From CAVRUD01 sp963724285 (GTDB taxonomy: Bacteria > Chloroflexota > Chloroflexia > Thermomicrobiales > UBA6265), in contig CAVRUD010000016.1 of the NCBI GenBank assembly GCA_963724285.1, positions 24,532 to 88,531 of the forward strand: a stretch of DNA of 64,000 nt. Direction: 5' to 3'. Positions 44,440-53,380 of this stretch are shown here, piece after piece; within the stretch, counting starts at the first letter, position 1; each line of letters begins with the position of its first letter. Under the pieces are notes generated by a model that saw only the letters and a list, made by a program, of their open reading frames with translations, searched no databases and was not told the origin of the DNA. Position numbers and translations under genes: made by a program.

Positions 44440-46086
44440 CTAAACGAGACCGTGTTCGATGGCGAAGGCGGTGGCCGCCGCCCGCGACGAGAGGCCGAGC
44501 TTGACGAAGATGTTGCTCACATGGCGGTCGACCGTCCGTTCGCTGAGGAAGAGGTCGGTAGCGATGGCGCGGTTCGTCTTGCCCGCCGCCACGAGGCGAA
44601 GCACCTCTACCTCACGCTCGGTTAGCCCGCCCGCCGCCTTCGGCGCCTCCTCCCGGATGAGTGCCTCGACCTGGATCACGTCAGGCACCGCGCCAAGCTG
44701 CCGGAAGACCCAGCGCGCCGCGTCCAGTTCCATCGCCGCCGTGTCTCGATCGCCGAGGGCGCGGTAGGCGAGGCCGATCAGTACCCGGGCACGCGCGGCA
44801 TCGTAGGGCGCTTTCAATTCCTGCCGAGCCGTCCATGCCCGGCGCAGCGCTTCGACGGCAGCGCTGGCATCGCCCTCGGCGAGGAGCACCGCGCCCGTCG
44901 CGTGGGCCGCGACCGCACGCAGGAGCGGCGCGTCGAAGTCGGCCGAGATCCCGGTCAATTCGTCGGCGGCGGCGCGGGCCGCCGGCACGTCACCCACCGC
45001 GAGCATGATCTCGGCGTGGGCGGCGAGCACCTTGGCGCGGGACAGGCGATCCTGTACTTCCTCAACCGCGCGCCGCATTGCCGCCGCCGCGGTGTCACTT
45101 TGCCCCTGAGCGAGGCGCAGCAGCGCTAATCCCGGCTGTGGCGTGCACCCGAATTGGCTCGCCCGGCGGTACGCCTGCTCGGCCTTGGAGAATTCGCCAC
45201 GCAGCCGGTGGAGTTCCGCCCGCCGGTAGAACGCCGGTCCAGTCGCCGGGCCAGGAGGCTTGGAGAGCCACTCGCATGCCCGCCGCGATTCCTCCAGGGC
45301 ATCCGACCACGCTCCGTGCAGTTGCATGATCTCGGCCCGGTAGACCAAACACTGCCCACGGTAGGGCACGAGGTCCGGCTGCGATGCACACCAGTGGCTG
45401 AGCGCCGCCGTCCACTCACGCGCCCGGCGCAACTCGAAGACCTCTTCGCACGCATCGAGCACGCTGCAGTAGGTCGCTCCAACGAGGATCGGCGACACCT
45501 TGTCAGTTGTGACCGCAACCATTACCTCGTCGAGCAATGCCAAGCCTTCCGTCATCCTTCCCAACCGGATCTGCACCCGCCCCATTCCGGTGCGGGCCAA
45601 CGTCAGGAGATCTAGATCCCGGAATCGCTCGCCAATTGCGGCGGCCTGACCAAAATTGACGTATGCAGTCGCGAAGTCACCTCCGGAAAAGCGATCGATC
45701 CCGGCGGGTATCAGGAAATAGCCCTGCTCTGCGCAATCGAGGTGCTCATCGTCGAGCAGGCGTCGGGCGCGGGCGAGCCAGCCGCTGCCGCGGGCGACTT
45801 CGCCCCGGTTAATGAGGCAAAAGGCCAGCCAGAACGCACATTGAGCAGCGCGAGCGACATCGCCCGCCTGGAGACATGCCTGGTGCGCGCGCTCCCAGGC
45901 ATCGGCGCTTTCGTCGTCTCGACCGACCAGATACGCGGCTACTGCGAGGCGTTCAAGGTCCTCGGAACCCAGCGGCGTTTTGCGACCAGCGGCCGACAGC
46001 AGGTCGTATGCGTTGCCCCAGGCACGCTGCGCGAACGCCGCGCGGCCTTGCTCCACCGCTTCGAATGCGCCGACATGCTCTTCCAC
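44440..46086 (-). CDS. TPR-containing LuxR-family transcriptional regulator
   Basis: 548 residues from GTG 46086. The first 470 residues are tandem TPR-like helical repeats (for example ALLDEVMVAVTTDKV, AELHRLRGEFSKAEQAYRRA, RVLIGLAYRALGDRDTAAME). The C-terminal 65 residues are a GerE/LuxR HTH: GGLTEREVEVLRLVAAGKTN followed by RAIATDLFLSERTVDRHVSN and IFVKLGLSSRAAAT. There is no ATPase domain, unlike MalT-type LALs. It probably activates or represses the adjacent hydrolase in response to an unknown signal. Confidence 0.88.
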   Translation of the reverse strand: MEEHVGAFEAVEQGRAAFAQRAWGNAYDLLSAAGRKTPLGSEDLERLAVAAYLVGRDDESADAWERAHQACLQAGDVARAAQCAFWLAFCLINRGEVARGSGWLARARRLLDDEHLDCAEQGYFLIPAGIDRFSGGDFATAYVNFGQAAAIGERFRDLDLLTLARTGMGRVQIRLGRMTEGLALLDEVMVAVTTDKVSPILVGATYCSVLDACEEVFELRRAREWTAALSHWCASQPDLVPYRGQCLVYRAEIMQLHGAWSDALEESRRACEWLSKPPGPATGPAFYRRAELHRLRGEFSKAEQAYRRASQFGCTPQPGLALLRLAQGQSDTAAAAMRRAVEEVQDRLSRAKVLAAHAEIMLAVGDVPAARAAADELTGISADFDAPLLRAVAAHATGAVLLAEGDASAAVEALRRAWTARQELKAPYDAARARVLIGLAYRALGDRDTAAMELDAARWVFRQLGAVPDVIQVEALIREEAPKAAGGLTEREVEVLRLVAAGKTNRAIATDLFLSERTVDRHVSNIFVKLGLSSRAAATAFAIEHGLV

Positions 46087-46130
46087 AACCAGGGACCAAT
46101 GTCGTCATAGCCAGCGTCCACGTAGTCCGA

Positions 46131-46167
46131 GGACGGTGCCGACACTGTAACAGTGTCGGCACCGTCC
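46131..46167. promoter_or_regulatory. Perfect 17-bp stem hairpin between divergent genes
   Basis: GGACGGTGCCGACACTG, loop TAA, and the exact reverse complement. It lies 45 bases upstream of the LuxR gene's start and 200 bases before the PRPP synthetase. It could be an operator or a terminator of antisense transcription. Confidence 0.55.
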
Positions 46168-46365
46168 TCCAATGCGGCCCTGCCCGACCAAGCTCGGCCG
46201 GCGACTTCACGCCGACCCTCGTCCGCACGAACCCGTCCATCGCCTCCTGAATGTCACGCAACGTCGCTAGGTGCACCGAAAGCCCATAACATGAGAGCAA
46301 TAACGAACACCGAGGCGGGTCGTAGTTGGAGATACTCAGTGGCGTCGAGAGGGGAGTGACGGGCG

Positions 46366-47340
46366 ATGCGTGACGTGACGGTGTTTAGTGGCAACGCCCA
46401 TCCGGGCCTGGCGGCGGAGATCTGCCAGCATCTCGGCGTGCCGGTCAGTCCGACCACGATTCGGCACTTCGGAAACGGCTGTCTCCAGGTACAACTCAAC
46501 GCGAACTGCCGCCAGAACGACGTCTTCATCGTCCAGCCGCTGGCTCCCCCGGTTCACGACCACCTGATGGAGCTGCTGCTCATGCTGGACGCGGCACGTG
46601 GCGCCTCCGCCGCGCGGGTGACGGCGGTCGTGCCGTACTACTCCTACGCGCGCTCGGACAAGAAGGACGCGCCGCGAATCTCGATCGCGGCCCGGCTGGT
46701 TGCCGATCTGCTCGCCACCTCGGGCGCGAACCGGGTGCTGACGATGGCGTTGCACTCCCCCCAGGTGCACGGATTCTTCAGCGTGCCCGTGGATCACCTC
46801 AACGCCCTGGGACCCCTCGCCAACCACTTTGCGGACCGGGACCTGACGAACACCGTCGTGGTCTCGCCCGATCTGGGCAACGCGAAGTCGGCGACGCAAT
46901 TCGCGCGCATGCTGGGCCTTCCGGTGGCGGCGGGGAGCAAGCAGCGGATCGACGACGAAACCGTCGTCATCGACGCGATCGTGGGCGACGTCGAAGGCCG
47001 GGACATCATCGTCCTCGACGACGAGATCGCGACCGGCGGCACCATCTTCGAGCTCTTGCAACGGCTGCGGGAACGCCGCGCGGGACGCGTCTCGATTGCC
47101 TGCACCCACGGGTTGTTCATTGGGAACGCAATCGAGCGCCTGCGACAGGAGCCGGACGTGCGCGAGGTGGTGCGGACGAATACGGTCCCGCTCGCGGAAG
47201 ACCGGCACCTGGACCAGATGTACACCTGCTCGATCGCACCGTTGTTCGCGGAGGCGATCCGCCGCACCCACGTCGGCGAGTCGATCAGCAGCCTGTTCGC
47301 GGCGGATTCACGGGTCGCTGGACGTGGCTTGGCGGTGTAA
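46366..47340 (+). CDS. prs: Ribose-phosphate pyrophosphokinase (PRPP synthetase)
   Basis: 324 residues from ATG 46366, after GAGGGGAG. The N-terminus RDVTVFSGNAHPGLAAEICQ and VFIVQPLAPPVHDHLMELLL are the ATP-binding start; VTAVVPYYSYARSDKKDAPR is the flexible catalytic loop; VVVSPDLGNAKSATQFARML and DIIVLDDEIATGGTIFELLQ are the PRPP-binding loop. Compared with classical bacterial Prs, some positions differ (YYSYARSDKKDAP for YFGYARQDRK-type), so it may be a class II or variant enzyme. It makes PRPP for nucleotide, histidine and tryptophan synthesis. Confidence 0.9.
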   Translation: MRDVTVFSGNAHPGLAAEICQHLGVPVSPTTIRHFGNGCLQVQLNANCRQNDVFIVQPLAPPVHDHLMELLLMLDAARGASAARVTAVVPYYSYARSDKKDAPRISIAARLVADLLATSGANRVLTMALHSPQVHGFFSVPVDHLNALGPLANHFADRDLTNTVVVSPDLGNAKSATQFARMLGLPVAAGSKQRIDDETVVIDAIVGDVEGRDIIVLDDEIATGGTIFELLQRLRERRAGRVSIACTHGLFIGNAIERLRQEPDVREVVRTNTVPLAEDRHLDQMYTCSIAPLFAEAIRRTHVGESISSLFAADSRVAGRGLAV

Positions 47341-47359
47341 GGGAGACAGCCGGATCTCC

Positions 47360-48874
47360 ATGGTGCGCGGCGATAGATCGGCCTGGGCGGCCGAATCCGA
47401 CGAATTCGCCTTCCTCGACGCGACCGCCCAGGCCGACCTGGTCCGGCGCGGGCAGGTCCATCCCCGCGAATTGGTCGACGCGGCCATCTCCCGAATCGAG
47501 CGGCTCGATCCAGTCCTCAACGCCGTGATCACGCCCCTCTTCGAGCAGGCACGCGCTCAGGCGGAATCACCGACGTTGCCGGACGGCCCTTTTCGCGGAG
47601 TTCCGCTCTTACTCAAGGATTTTCTGTGCCAGACGGCGGGCGATCCCTACTTCGAAGGGATGCGATTCCTGCGCGACCTCAACTGGCGCGCGGAGGCGGA
47701 CACCCACCTTGCCACCAGGTTCCGAGCGGCCGGCTTTATCTTCCTCGGCAAGACAAATCTGCCGGAGTTGGCCGCCCTCGCGACGACAGAGCCGGTCGCC
47801 TTCGGCGCAACCCGCAATCCCTGGGATCTCGGACGTTCGCCTGGCGGATCGAGCGGCGGATCGGCGGCGGCCGTCGCGGCAGGCATGGTCCCCATCGCGC
47901 ACGCCAACGATGGCTTCGGTTCGATCCGGATTCCCGCCTCCTGTTGCGGCCTGATCGGCCTGAAGCCCCCGCGGGGACGCGCCTCCCTCGGCCCAGAGCG
48001 AAATCCGGGGCCACTGGGCAACGTCGTCGAACACGTCCTCACCCGCTCGGTGCGCGATGCGGCCGCTGTGCTCGATGCGGTGGCCGGGTCGATGCCGGGG
48101 GATCTCTTCGTGGCTCCTCCGCCGGCACGGCCTTACCTGGCGGAGGTCGGCGTCGATCCCGGTCCCATACGCGTTGACCTGCTGCTCAATGACCCGTTTC
48201 TCGAGAAGCCGATCGACTCCGAATGTCTGACGGCGGTGGAGGAAACGGGCCAGCTACTGGACGACCTTGGACATGCGGTCGAGGAGGCCGTCCCGCCGAC
48301 CCTGACCGGGCCGACCGGTCTCGGGGAGGCGCTCGGGATCATCGCGGCCAGCGGAGCCGCCGCTCACCTCGACGGTTGGGCCGCGCGTACCGGTCTGCCG
48401 ATTGGCCCAGACGATGTCGAGCCGCACGTTTGGAGAAGGGCAGAACAAGGACGAGCATACACGGCGGTGCAGATCCACGCGGCGCTGCGGCGGCTGACGG
48501 CCGGAGTGATGCGGGCACCCGAATGGTGGGCAAGCGGATTCGACCTCCTCATCACCCCGACCATGCAACAACCGCCGCCTCCCATCGGCTCGGCGCCTCC
48601 CGAGCGCCAGGGCGAGATCTTCGGCCTCGTCACGATGCCGTTCAGCGTAACCGGCCAGCCAGCCGTCTCCCTCCCGCTCCACTGGAGCCACGAAGGGCTG
48701 CCGATCGGCGTTCAACTCGTCGCCGACTACGGTCGCGAAGATGTCCTGATCCGGGTAGCAGCGCAGCTCGAAGCGGCCCGACCGTGGTCAGCGCGACGAC
48801 CAACGTTCCGGCCCGTGGGAGAGCCCTTAGGGCACCGTCCACCTGCTCCGTCAGCCCAGCCCCGTGGGCGATGA
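47360..48874 (+). CDS. Amidase (amidase signature family)
   Basis: 504 residues from ATG 47360. The Ser-cisSer-Lys triad is present: Lys in VPLLLKDFLCQTAG, and the Gly/Ser-rich SPGGSSGGSAAAVAAGMVPI with the two Ser residues; NDGFGSIRIPASCCGLIGLK and TPTMQQPPPPIG are conserved. It hydrolyses an amide of unknown kind, and is not GatA (no GatB/C nearby). It follows prs by 20 bases and may be co-transcribed. Confidence 0.88.
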   Translation: MVRGDRSAWAAESDEFAFLDATAQADLVRRGQVHPRELVDAAISRIERLDPVLNAVITPLFEQARAQAESPTLPDGPFRGVPLLLKDFLCQTAGDPYFEGMRFLRDLNWRAEADTHLATRFRAAGFIFLGKTNLPELAALATTEPVAFGATRNPWDLGRSPGGSSGGSAAAVAAGMVPIAHANDGFGSIRIPASCCGLIGLKPPRGRASLGPERNPGPLGNVVEHVLTRSVRDAAAVLDAVAGSMPGDLFVAPPPARPYLAEVGVDPGPIRVDLLLNDPFLEKPIDSECLTAVEETGQLLDDLGHAVEEAVPPTLTGPTGLGEALGIIAASGAAAHLDGWAARTGLPIGPDDVEPHVWRRAEQGRAYTAVQIHAALRRLTAGVMRAPEWWASGFDLLITPTMQQPPPPIGSAPPERQGEIFGLVTMPFSVTGQPAVSLPLHWSHEGLPIGVQLVADYGREDVLIRVAAQLEAARPWSARRPTFRPVGEPLGHRPPAPSAQPRGR

Positions 48875-48884
48875 CGTACGTGCA

Positions 48885-49373
48885 TTATTCGTCGCGCGAT
48901 GCCGCCGGACTCGGTTCCGCCCAGGAGTGTTTCCGCAGCGGTAGGATGGGTTGGATCTTGCCCCCGGCCGTCCGCTCGATGGGTTCGATGACGACGTCGA
49001 CCGTAACCTCGTCGCCGAATCGTGCCGCAAACTTCCCCACGATGCGCACCCGCATCGTCTGGCGGTCGCCCTGCTGATCGGCCACGACTGCCACGCGGAA
49101 GTGGGACTCCGTTCGCTGGTCGACCTGACACTGCCAGATCTGCTCCTCGTCCGTGAAGCGTGTGCGGATCGCCTGCGGATGAACGATCCGCCCGGAGGGG
49201 AGTTCGATCGGGTCGGCGCTCCGCCCCAGCGGGTAGGAGAGGAGCGGCAACGACCGGCCGCGGGCGCACGGATCGAGGAGGAGGCAGGCGACGTCGCCGA
49301 GGCGGTAGTTGAGCAAGATCGTGGCGCGGTTGACGAGGTTGGAGACGACCACGCCGCCGCGTTCACCCGGGCC
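48885..49373 (-). pseudogene. Adenylate-forming ligase remnant (PaaK-like, C-terminus only)
   Basis: The frame GERGGVVVSNLVNRATILLN followed by YRLGDVACLLLDPCARGRSL, ELPSGRIVHPQAIRTRFTD and TAGGKIQPILPLRK is the C-terminal portion of a phenylacetate-CoA-ligase-type enzyme (strand rich, hinge Asp in LGD, terminal Lys). Immediately upstream in frame is TAA, and no N-terminal ATP-binding domain is present. It is cut off at about 49373 and has no start of its own. Confidence 0.65.
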
Positions 49374-49379
49374 TTAAAG

Positions 49380-49682
49380 TGCTGTGCGAACAGGTTGCCG
49401 CTGCCTGGACGGGACCGTCGCGGCGCTGTCAGGGCGTCGAGCTGGCGGGCGCAGCACCGACCGACGGTGGCAAGGGCCTGTGCCTGGGCCCGGATGTTGG
49501 CATTGCGCTGCACCTGCGCGGGCAGGCGGGGGCAGCGGCGGCGCCCTTCGCTGGCGACGCGGCCGAGCAGGCCCAGCGGCGCCAACGTCAGGCCCGCGCC
49601 CAGGGTCAGGGCCGGCTGCTGGCCGCCGGTGCGCACGACCGGCGGCAACGGGGCGGCCCGGACCGTGTCGCTCATGCCGTAG
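49380..49682 (-). other. Unidentified coding-like segment fused out of frame to the ligase remnant
   Basis: A frame from ATG 49682 (MSDTVRAAPLPPVVRTGG) has G or C at nearly every third position for about 100 codons, then runs into the ligase remnant in a different frame. The end (CARQLDALTAPRRSRPGSGN) could be from a mobile-element protein, but I recognise no family. It may be the 5' end of a gene whose 3' end was lost at the junction near 49380. Confidence 0.35.
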
Positions 49683-49818
49683 GCCGCGACCACGGCGGTC
49701 TCCGGGATGGGCCCCGGGCCGGGCCCCGGGCGGTCAAGCACCCCGCCCGTACCGCCCCGGAGCCGCCGACGTCCACATCCATGCCTGCCAGGCGTTTGGG
49801 CTCCGGGCCGACCCTCAT

Positions 49819-49940
49819 ACCCCCTGAAGGGGGTTGGAACGCCGGGGCGGTGTCCGGATCGCTCCGCCTCCGGCGCGCCTTTTCCAGCCGGTTTCAGCCG
49901 GGTTTGTGGATGTAGCCCGGAATCTTCAGCCCCGGGCTAC
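49819..49940. repeat. Two small hairpins in a gene-free stretch
   Basis: ACCCCC-TGAA-GGGGGT at 49819-49834 and GTAGCCCGG ... CCGGGCTAC at 49912-49940 (9-bp stem, 11-base loop). They lie downstream of the SDR gene's stop on the minus strand and may act as terminators. Confidence 0.45.
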
Positions 49941-50003
49941 GCTTGGACGGCGCCTCGATCTCTCCCCGGCCCCACGCCTCGGTGCCAGTGAGGCCGGATC
50001 GGA

Positions 50004-50804
50004 TCACGCGCCGCCCGGCGCGGCCGCACGCACGGCCAGGAAGTCCTCCCAGGTGCGGCGGCCAACCGCCCGGTCTGGGGCCAGGTTCGCGCCAGCCCGA
50101 ACAGCGCTGGCGGCCTTGCCGGGACCCGTGATCGGCAGGATCGGGCGGTGCTTACCAACGGCCCGGAGGTAGCCGCGGACCAGGTCCTTCATCTCGTACG
50201 CGCGCGGGCCACCCATGTCGGGCACCAGACCGGCAGGAGGGCCCAGCGCAAGATCCACCAGCCGGGCCGCCACCTCATCGGCGTCGATTGGCTGGAACCG
50301 GACCCCGGCAAAAGCCGGCACCACCGGCATCTTGGCCATCTGCCGCGCGGTCATGAAGACCAGATCGTGGAACTGGGTTGCGCGCAGGGTCGTCCAGGGG
50401 ATGCCGGAGCCGGCCACGATCTGCTCCGCGAGCAACTTCGATCGGAAATAGCCAAACATCGCGCGGTCGATGCCGCTGACAACCGGAATTCGGTCGGCCC
50501 CGACGACCGAGATGTAGACCAGGTGACGCACCCCGGCCTGCGCCGCGGCATCCACAAGGTGGCGAGTCTTGGCCTCGTCGCCTTTGCTGCTGCCCGCGAG
50601 GTGGAGGACGATCTCGACGCCGGCGACGGCGACATCAATTCCCTCGCCGGTGGTGAGGTCGCCGGTCATGTACTCGACGCCGTCCTGTGGGTCGCCGGGG
50701 TGCCGGCTGAAGACGCGAACCTCGCGTCCGGCTTCACGAAGTCTCGGGACGACCAGCCGCCCCAGCGTCCCTGTGCCGCCGGTAACCAGAATCGGTGCTG
50801 CCAT
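50004..50804 (-). CDS. NAD(P)-binding SDR/NmrA-type protein
   Basis: 266 residues from ATG 50804. ILVTGGTGTLGRLVVPRLRE is the GxxGxxG dinucleotide loop; VEYMTGDLTTGEGIDVAVAG and VEIVLHLAGSSKGDEAKTRH give the second and third strands; FGYFRSKLLAEQIVAGSGIP holds the atypical Tyr-x3-Lys-like helix. Atypical SDR5/NmrA members act on quinones, as sensors or as epimerases. It is divergent from the SigJ gene across 296 bases; ECF41 sigma factors are often beside such oxidoreductase genes. Confidence 0.85.
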   Translation of the reverse strand: MAAPILVTGGTGTLGRLVVPRLREAGREVRVFSRHPGDPQDGVEYMTGDLTTGEGIDVAVAGVEIVLHLAGSSKGDEAKTRHLVDAAAQAGVRHLVYISVVGADRIPVVSGIDRAMFGYFRSKLLAEQIVAGSGIPWTTLRATQFHDLVFMTARQMAKMPVVPAFAGVRFQPIDADEVAARLVDLALGPPAGLVPDMGGPRAYEMKDLVRGYLRAVGKHRPILPITGPGKAASAVRAGANLAPDRAVGRRTWEDFLAVRAAAPGGA

Positions 50805-51021
50805 GATGACCTCCTAGTTCCAGGTCTGGTTCGATCGCGAACGGCGAGTGTCGATGCGCACCGGCGGCGGGGAACCGGCACGCAACACGACGAGTACTGG
50901 TTGCCGCGCACGTCTATCGCGCGCTCTTATGGCCCAACGGGTGCGCCGCAGGCCGGGCGCCTGGGTCAGGCGAGGCAACAAGGTGGTGATGCGAGCATTC
51001 ATCTGGGGACTCCGTGCTCCT

Positions 51022-51048
51022 TGTCACATCTGTCGGGTAGAAGGTGTC
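51022..51048 (+). promoter_or_regulatory. ECF41-type promoter candidate for sigJ
   Basis: TGTCACA at 51022-51028 and TGTC at 51045-51048, 16 bases apart, resemble the ECF41 consensus (TGTCACA, then CGTC). It is 53 bases before the sigma gene's start, suggesting autoregulation. The -10 differs by one base from my recollection of the consensus. Confidence 0.5.
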
Positions 51049-51100
51049 AGATCGTTGACGCGTCACTGAGAAGACACCTGGGAACGAGAGGATGTGACCG

Positions 51101-52020
51101 ATGGATGAGCGCGAGTGGCTGGCGGAACGGTTCGAGGAGCACCGGCCCCGCCTGCGGGCGGTGGCCTATCGGATGCTCGGCTCGCTTGCCGAAGCCGATG
51201 ATGCCGTCCAGGACAGCTGGCTGCGCCTGAACCAGTCCAGCAAGACCGGGGCGGAGGAGATCGACAACCTGGGCGGGTGGCTGACGACGGTTGTCGCCCG
51301 CGTCTGCCTGAACATGCTGCGGGCGCGAAATATCCGGCGCGAAGAGGCCTTCGGGGTCCACATCCCCGATCCCGTCATCAGCCATGCGGGTGGGCTCCAG
51401 CCCGAGGAAGAGGTGCTGCTGGCGGACTCCGTTGGCCTGGCCATGCTGGTCGTGCTGGATACTCTCTCCCCGGCGGAGCGGCTGGCGTTCGTGCTGCACG
51501 ACACGTTCGGGCTGCCGTTCGAGGAGATCGCCCCGATGGTCGGCCGCTCCCCAGCGGCGGCGCGGCAACTGGCCAGCCGGGCGCGGCGCCGGGTCCGCGG
51601 GGCCGAGGTACCGGCACCCGATCCCGATCTTGGCCGGCAACGGGAGGTGGTGGACGCGTTCTTTCAGGCAGCCCGCGGGGGCGACTTCGATGCCCTGGTC
51701 GCCGTCCTCCACCCCGATGTCGTTCTGCGCTCCGACTTTGGGGTCAAGAAAGCAGGGATATCGAAGGTCTTCCACGGCGCGGAGGCGGTCGCCAGGCAGT
51801 CCCTCCTCGGAGCGATCCCGGGGGCCGTCCTGCATCCCGCGCTGGTGAACGGCGCGGCGGGGGATGGTGATCACGGTCGAAGGGGCGGCCGTTCGCCGTG
51901 ATGGGCTTTACCGTCACCGACGGCCAGATCGTCGCGATCGACGCGATCGCCGACCCGGAGCGGGTACGCCGGATTGTGGGTGTTGTGCTAGATGAGGACG
52001 ACTCATCCGCATCGCGGTAG
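51101..52020 (+). CDS. sigJ: ECF RNA polymerase sigma factor SigJ (ECF41), two frameshifts
   Basis: About 305 residues from ATG 51101. Sigma region 2: FEEHRPRLRAVAYRMLGSLA with EADDAVQDSWLRLNQ; region 4: LSPAERLAFVLHDTFGLPFE and EIAPMVGRSPAAARQLASRA. The C-terminal SnoaL-like extension (EVVDAFFQAARGGDFDALVA) is what defines ECF41, in place of an anti-sigma factor. The tail breaks twice, at 51859-51863 and 51882-51885, both G runs; dropping one G from each restores MVITVEGRPFAVMGFTVTDG and the end VRRIVGVVLDEDD to a TAG at 52018. It is divergent from the SDR gene. Confidence 0.87.
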
Positions 52021-52025
52021 GGTAT

Positions 52026-52148
52026 CGGGCGATGCATGCATCGCCCCTACGAAGGCAGGTTTGCCAACCAACAGGACATCCATGCGGGGGGTGCCTTCGC
52101 CTGATACGCGCCGGATTCCCGTGGTAGGGGCGATGCATGCATCGCCCG
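52026..52148. repeat. GTAGGGGC-type inverted-repeat element with palindromic arms
   Basis: Bases 52026-52050 and 52124-52148 are exact reverse complements (25 of 25). Each arm contains the self-palindrome GGGCGATGCATGCATCGCCC. Between them CGAAGGCA (52050s) and TGCCTTCG (52090s) form an inner stem. Confidence 0.88.
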
Positions 52149-52209
52149 GTTGCCAACCATCAACGTACGGGTTGGGAACGTGGGAACGTGGGCGGCGTCG
52201 GGTTGAGAC

Positions 52210-53380
52210 CTATCCCCAGTCCACCGCCAAGTCCCCACCGCGGCAGGTTGCCAGCCGTTCCGCCTCTGCCTCAATTCCGGCACGAACCGTCTTCACCAGC
52301 GGTTTGAACGGCGCCACCTCGACCCGCAGGCGTTTACCAGTCCGTTCGTGGCTCCAGGTGCCCACCATCCGGCCGTCGAGCAGCACGACAGGTGACAGCC
52401 AGCCCTGAGGGCGGTAGACACGAGCCTTGAATGCCTTGGGCAGGACGACGTCGACGTCACGGGGGGCGGCGACGGTGTAGTGGTCGAAGGCGGGCAGGAG
52501 GTTGACGACGCCGGTCGGTTTGGCGGTCTGGATTGCCTCCAGTTCGGAGGCGAGGTGCCAGACCCGCTCCCCGTCGATCTCCACCGGGACGATCTCGTCG
52601 CCGAGGGCCTCGATCGCCTTGCCGGCCGGGGTGGGAGATGCCATCCCGAACCAGCGGACGAAACCGGCCCGGGTGGCCGGCCCGTAGACCGCGAGGTAGC
52701 GGCGCAGCACCTCGGCCATGGCGGCGCCGGGGTGCTGGGCGGGGTGGAGCGGCCAGTCCGGCAGCCACCGGTCCGGGCGGACAAACCGGACGCGCTGGCC
52801 CTCGTTTGGGGCGAAGCAGAGGTCGCCACTGCATCGCGGACGGCTTGAGCAGTTCCCCAAAGCCCCGGCGCAACTTCTCCGCCAGGTGGCCGACGCCGCT
52901 CAGGCGGGCGACCTCGTCGGCCAATTCTTCCCGGGTGAGGGGATCGCCGGTGAGGGCCTCCGGGATCGCGGCCAGCATGGCATCCGCCTCGTCTTTGGAA
53001 ACGCCGTAGAAACGCTGCCACGCCCCGGCGTGGTGGCGGGGCTTGAGCGACTGCTGGGCGGCGACGTAGAGCGGCAGATCGGCGGCGGGGAGCACGTGGA
53101 GGGTGCCCCGCATCGCCCAGGTTTTCACCAGGGTGCGGTCCTCCCACAGGGCGTGCGCGACCGCATCCGCCATGAAGTTTGTCGTCCTGGCCCAGAGCGT
53201 CTGCTCGGCGGAGGAGAGCACCTGGGCGTGGAGCCCGCAGATCCTAGAGGTTATGCCGAGCATCGTCGTCGCAGGGGCTGGCGAAGCAAGCCCCTGCTGC
53301 GTCGTACGCCAGGCCAGGACCTGCTCCCAGGTGAGACGGGCGGCGGGAGGCAGGTCTTTCGCGGTGCGCTTACCGGTCAT
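52210..53380 (-). CDS. Winged-helix DNA-binding domain protein (HTH_42/YcaQ-like), one frameshift
   Basis: About 389 residues from ATG 53380. LTWEQVLAWRTTQQGL, then CGLHAQVLSSAEQTLWART and DRTLVKTWAMRGTLHVLPAA form the conserved N-terminal half (PF06224). The frame breaks near 52826-52830 after GFGELLKPSAM, and resumes with GDLCFAPNEGQRVRFVRPD through MAEVLRRYLAVYGPATRAGF and FDHYTVAAP to GRMVGTWSHERTGKRLRVE. Some members of the family (AlkX/YcaQ) are DNA glycosylases for crosslinks; catalytic residues were not assigned here. Its start overlaps the stop of the upstream DinB gene. Confidence 0.82.
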
